Shown in pieces: positions 60,000-64,000 of a stretch of DNA of 64,000 bases. The first letter of the stretch is position 1; every line of letters starts with the position of its first letter. The notes below the pieces were generated by a model. It searched no databases. It was not told where the DNA came from and was given only the letters and a program-made list of their open reading frames with translations. Location of the stretch: contig CAJQUW010010471.1 of NCBI GenBank assembly GCA_907163375.1, positions 1-64,000 of the forward strand, given 5' to 3'. Origin of the DNA: Prostheceraeus crozeri (Eukaryota; Platyhelminthes; Polycladida; Euryleptidae). Both the position numbers and the translations under genes were made by a program.

Positions 60000-61218
60000 A
60001 TGCCTTCATACACTGCACCAGATAGATACGACGCCGACTCTGTCCTACATTATGCAAATTATGCGGAGGTGCATGTTCCAAAAGCAATATCTACAATTAT
60101 TGAGATTTATAATCAATTACATCCTGATTGGAGTCCAAAACAAACCAAAATACCCTTGATTGTGGACGTTGGATGTGGCAGTGGTCAACTCAGTGGACCT
60201 TTGGCAGAATACTGCGTTCATCTTATAGCCTCCGAGGCTATTGATGCCTCCGAGGCTCAAATCGAACTTGCTCGAAAAATCAATCACAAACCAAATGTAG
60301 ACTACATCACAGGAAGAGCAGAAAAAGTGTCAGAATTTTGTCCACCGAAAAGTGTTGATCTAATGGTTGCTGGATCATCTGTAAGCTATTTTGATAACGA
60401 TGACTGTTTGGAGGGATCCTTTGGAGGGATCAAATTCTTTACTTTTCATTATCTTCAGCTTCATCTTCTCACTTCGATTGAAGCACTTGCGTAACACCAC
60501 ACGTGGTTGACCAGTTATCTGCATTAGAAATGACAGATCTGTTTGTAATTGTATTTGACTGATAGCAGATTGGGATTTAGATAAGTTACAAAGTTTGAAA
60601 TATTTAAGCAGACACACAAGTGTCATGTCTATAATCACTCCTTTTTAGACGCCAATGTCATAAGTAAGTTGTTAGATTTATAATTTTGTTTAAAACGCAG
60701 TAGTAAGTTATATTTTTTTTTCTCTCAGTTTTTAGTTAGGCCTGTAGTATTATTATTTTTCTTTATGATCTACCGGAGGTTAGCCTCAACCAATTTAATT
60801 TTATACTTCTGTTTCATCTTGCCTAAAACCGGGCGGAGCTCTTATACTGATTCCGGGCGGAGCTCTTATACTGATTGGATTCTGGCCGAAAGGTATAGAA
60901 CATAATGATATTCATTTCCAAACTTGCTTTGAGGATCAATTGCCAACTACTTGTTCTCGCAGAAATGATAAAAAGTCAGATCTTTATCAATTTTATCGAA
61001 ATGTCTACTGTCCGATGAACATTTCACTACGCCGAGAATGCACAATTGAACTTCAAATATCAAGACAAAAACTAATTGATATGATGAGAGACTGCGACGT
61101 TATAATTAACAAGGAATCCGGAGCGATGCTGAGTATTGTCAACAATCTACCGCAGATGGAAAAGTACACATTACTAATGGACATGGTCGCTCATGCTTGT
61201 ACACTTCGAAACAAGTAG
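60000..61218 (+). CDS. Class I SAM-dependent methyltransferase, two exonic pieces, possibly damaged
   Basis: Resembles small cytosolic methyltransferases of the trans-aconitate/DDB_G0268948-like type, which use S-adenosylmethionine; the substrate is unknown. Piece one starts at ATG 60000 with a family-like YDADSVLHYANYAEVHVP, then motif I VDVGCGSGQLSGPLAEY, the acidic loop SEAIDASEAQIELAR, and SVDLMVAGSSVSYFDN near residue 120. A GTAAGC donor at 60381 lies just before VSYFDN; read-through stops at 60494. Piece two (about 60820-61218) opens with LKPGGALILI, the usual block after that region, and runs to the stop. No AG acceptor with an open frame was found before it. Three small tandem duplications disturb the gene, which may be a decaying copy. 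Confidence 0.7.
60381..60819 (+). other. Probable intron of the methyltransferase gene
   Basis: It starts with a canonical GTAAGC donor and ends in a pyrimidine-rich stretch (TTATACTTCTGTTTCATCTTGCC), but no AG lies at a usable position. Alternatively the first piece reads through to about 60410 and splices elsewhere. Either the acceptor is lost or the exon border is misjudged. Confidence 0.4.
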
Positions 61219-61604
61219 ATATTCAAATTTTAATTTCTTATGAACATTATTCATTTTTGTGCTGTTTCATTGTATTGCAAGCCGCATTTCTTTGAATCAT
61301 AAAATATGCCCTTAAATGATAGACTCATATTAAAGCACGTAGCCTAAAAATTGCATTTATCAACTAATGAACATGCAAATTTCCACTCTGAGAAAAATTT
61401 TCATGTTCAATTGCACGATAGGTGTTCTACAGCTGACACACACTCAACACACTGTGTGTTCTGGGAACACTGAAAATTGTTCTATCAAACCTTCATCACG
61501 ATACCAGATATCTTTTGAACTTTTTTATTCGATTATTCGATTCAGGCTCAGTGATTTCACGCTGATAGCCGCTAGACATTTACATATCCTGCCTTGAAAC
61601 GTTA
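61219..61604. other. 3' flank of the methyltransferase
   Basis: Contains an ATTAAA near 61328 that could serve as a poly(A) signal. No further gene was seen. Confidence 0.35.
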
Positions 61605-62560
61605 GTCAATGTATGCTGATTTCTACTCCAGATATGTAGATGACTGCATATGCGTATTTGATAACGTAGACAAAATTCACAAATTCCATGAGTACCTAAA
61701 CAGACAACATCCTAACCTAAAATTCACCACTGAAGTGGGCAACAACAAGTTACCTTTCCTAGATGTATTCATTAACACCGAAGATACTTTACAAACTTCC
61801 ATTTACCGTAAAGATACGTATACTGGCCTCTTATTAAATTACAATTCCGTTTGCCCTAGGCAATGGAAAGTTGGACTTATTAATGGGATGTTACATCGAG
61901 CATATACAGTATCAAACTGCTGGGAAATGTTTCATAACGAAGTAAAAAACATGACTAGTATTTTTCAGAAAAATGGCTACCCACGGAGTACAGTAGAAAA
62001 AATCGTACGTAACTTTCTTAACAAAAAGAACACAGTGATTTCCAACGGGCACAATGATACATGTACGAGTACAGCAGATGCACATGTAAACTATACAGTA
62101 CTACCGTATATTGGTCAACCATCGCTTACATTACGGAATAATTTGATGAAAATATACAAAAGATACGGTATCAACTCTAAGATTGTATTCAACACTACGA
62201 AAGTAAAATCATACTTCTCTTTGAAATGCAAATCGGGACCTTTGCTGAAGTCTTGTGTGGTCTATGAATTCACATGCTTGGGTGATCCAAGCAGCCAATA
62301 TATTGGCAAAACCAAACGAAGACTCCAACAAAGGATCGAAGAGCATAGAAGTACAGATACAGCAGTTTACAAACATATCAATACATGTAATCATTGTACG
62401 TATGATATAAGTAATCAATTTCGCATAAGGTATAAAGGCAACAGTAATTATCATATAAATGTCGTAGAAGCTTTAATGATAAAAGAGTATCAACCTAAGA
62501 TCAATCACACTGCAGATTACAACGGTATGTCATACCTCCTAAAGGTTTTTAAATAAATAA
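61605..62560 (+). mobile_element. Penelope-like retroelement fragment (RT C-part plus GIY-YIG endonuclease)
   Basis: A single open frame of 315 codons (61609-62556). It begins at the reverse transcriptase active site, SRYVDDCICVFDNVDKIHKF, followed by LPFLDVFINTEDTL and SIYRKDTYTG. It then passes a linker with GYPRSTVEKIVRNFL and LPYIGQPSLTLRNNLMKI. The C-terminal GIY-YIG nuclease shows SCVVYEFTCLGDPSSQYIGK, RRLQQRIEEH and VVEALMIKEYQPKIN. These are the diagnostic blocks of Penelope-like elements. The 5' half (most of the reverse transcriptase) is missing, as in usual 5' truncation, but the remaining frame is intact, so insertion or loss of constraint is recent. Confidence 0.92.
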
Positions 62561-63315
62561 TTGTTTTTCCTACTAGCTTAAATTCTTGCAAATTCGTGTA
62601 ATGTGTCTTGTTTTGTCATTGCTTCAGAACGCTAATCAGTCAACTATTCGATGCATAGTTTATTCTCCATTGGAAAGTCGAGGCTTGTCGTTTAGGACTC
62701 TTGTGTATGCGATCAAGGTTGGGACTAAGCATAGCTTAATTAGCCTAATAATCACTATAGAATCACCGATATGCAATCACAGCGAAGACATGGAAGACCT
62801 TTCGATAACTTTTCATAGGCCCATGTAAGCATGCATCAAGGTTTCCCTCCTTTTTCCACTAGCAAGTATGAATACATACCCAAGAAATCCTATAACTAAT
62901 ATGCCTACATGCATTTCATTTTCAACACGCATCGCAATCGTATAGCGTAGGTCTATATATTTTGTACATATATACATGGGAATAGGACGACAACTCCTAT
63001 GGGGATATGGGATCCCCATGGGGATCCCCACGGGAATTCTATGCGGATGGGGTGGGGATGGGGATAGAAATTCCATCCCCACGGCAACCCTGACTACAAC
63101 CGTTTACAAATGCTCTCGATACAATAATTATCGGTTTCATTTCGAGCGATGACACGAGAGCGAAGTGCGAGTCTAATAGATTGGTGTATAGCTGAATTGC
63201 ACCACAGTTTTCTGACAAGCTGATATCACTTCTTCGATAAATAAGTTGTATGAACTATATCGCGCCGTGTGACCAATGATTTCTGAAAGTTTCAAATAAC
63301 GGGCTTGATGATTTT
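62561..63315. other. No gene; GGGGAT-rich transposon-like end near 62990-63092
   Basis: Repeated GGGGATCCCC/GGGGATGGGG motifs end in CCCACGGCAACCCTG at about 63092. Inverted, this begins CAGGGTTGCCGTGGG and resembles one end of a hAT-type element. A partner end was not found. Confidence 0.35.
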
Positions 63316-63487
63316 ATTTCCATTGGGGAATCCCATCAAAACAGTATCTTTATCGAATCGAATTTAGTCGGGCGAGATCTTTCTAACACTACCGTTGTCC
63401 ATCGTCAGGTAAGTGGCACTTACCTAACAGTGGACACCGTTGTTGCTTGAAAGATACTGCTTTGATGGGATTTTCCAATGAAAAACA
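63316..63487. repeat. ~172-bp imperfect palindrome
   Basis: The left arm CATTGGGGAATCCCATCAAA is mirrored by TTTGATGGGATTTTCCAATG. The centre AGGTAAGTGGCACTTACCT is itself palindromic. The left arm carries a ~30-bp extra segment. It is likely a MITE or a structured repeat, with no clear target duplication. Confidence 0.65.
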
Positions 63488-63666
63488 AGTATTCCTGAAA
63501 GTTTTCCTAAAACATCGGCAAGAAGATTTCTTTTAAGCAATTGGTTGTCGGTTTGTCATAGATTCTCAACACTCGATTGTACCCAAGATTGCTGCATTAA
63601 GGTAGATGAAGTTGAGGGCGGTAAAACCTCGGTTCGACGATTTTGACTATTCGGTTACAGGCTACA

Positions 63667-63696
63667 CGTTTCGACCGTTACTTCGGTCCTGTTCAC
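63667..63696 (-). ncRNA. Hammerhead-like hairpin remnant
   Basis: On the minus strand GACCG-AAGTAA-CGGTC forms a perfect five-pair hairpin followed at once by GAAACG, as stem II plus the GAAA strand of hammerhead ribozymes. The preceding GTGAACA is a degenerate form of the CTGATGA core. Such ribozyme motifs occur in Penelope-like and related retroelements. It is probably a decayed copy. Confidence 0.35.
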
Positions 63697-64000
63697 GCCA
63701 TGATGGAATGTCATTTTAGCTCTCACTGTTCTGTCAAGTAGTTTCCATCACTCGGAGTCGATAATTTCATAGTTTGAAAAGCTTGAATACTCCTGATTAC
63801 GCATCTTCAAGATGGCTCCTTATTCGGCTCCCTCTGATGTCGAATACCTCTGCTCATCGGTGAAGAGCCAGTGTAAAAATCACTCGTGATCCCAAATGAC
63901 TGGAATTTTGAGGTAGTCTCACCCACACTGAGTATAAACTTCGAGTAATGGCAGCTTACAGAATGAAGCTCGTTTAAATTGAATGGGACAAATTTTTAAC

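Noticed and set aside
61540-61605. CTGATAG...GAAACG sequence just before the Penelope-like frame as a hammerhead
   Set aside because: The core is degenerate and I could not form stem II; the hairpin at 63667 is a better candidate.
1-64000. tRNA, rRNA, CRISPR and LTR-retroelement signals
   Set aside because: No convincing tRNA T-arm with paired stems, no rRNA stretch, no direct-repeat spacer array and no LTR pair was seen by eye.

Overview
This window looks like transposon-packed nuclear DNA from an animal, most likely a marine invertebrate. It is AT-rich and intron-scale, and carries long G or C homopolymers. Its elements are animal types: piggyBac, Harbinger with a Myb-like partner, mariner/IS630, hAT, Jockey/CR1-type LINEs and a Penelope-like GIY-YIG retroelement. 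I cannot name the species. I recognised no bacterial genes, tRNA, rRNA or CRISPR, and no endogenous virus or LTR element.

Layout. 1-11,300 is mostly featureless apart from a 49-bp G run. 11,302-13,863 is a degraded Harbinger element with transposase and Myb-like genes. 13,870-22,050 holds short inverted-repeat elements, a poly-G tandem repeat and a LINE 3' end. 22,665-28,120 is the most striking object: a nearly perfect long palindrome with the hallmarks of a foldback (Mutator-related) transposon, namely a 9-bp target duplication, ~172-bp spaced repeated motifs and 343-bp tandem units. 30,293-32,155 is an IS630/mariner-type element split by a 121-bp MITE. Two further elements with 6-bp target duplications follow (32,373-35,004 and 35,899-38,136). 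40,545-44,916 is a nearly complete LINE. 45,566-51,560 carries small palindromic elements and LINE debris. 52,377-57,982 is an old hAT element that has received a piggyBac copy and two LINE fragments.

The only host gene I can support is a class I SAM-dependent methyltransferase in two pieces at 60,000-61,218. It is scarred by three short tandem duplications, and a Penelope-like fragment lies ~390 bp downstream. A hammerhead-like hairpin lies near the right edge.

The genes do not form a pathway. The window reads as successive layers of mobile DNA: target duplications and interrupted reading frames give the order of several insertions (for example, mariner before its MITE, and hAT before piggyBac). 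Terminal repeats, target duplications and motifs were read by eye. Family names rest on remembered motifs, not on searches.
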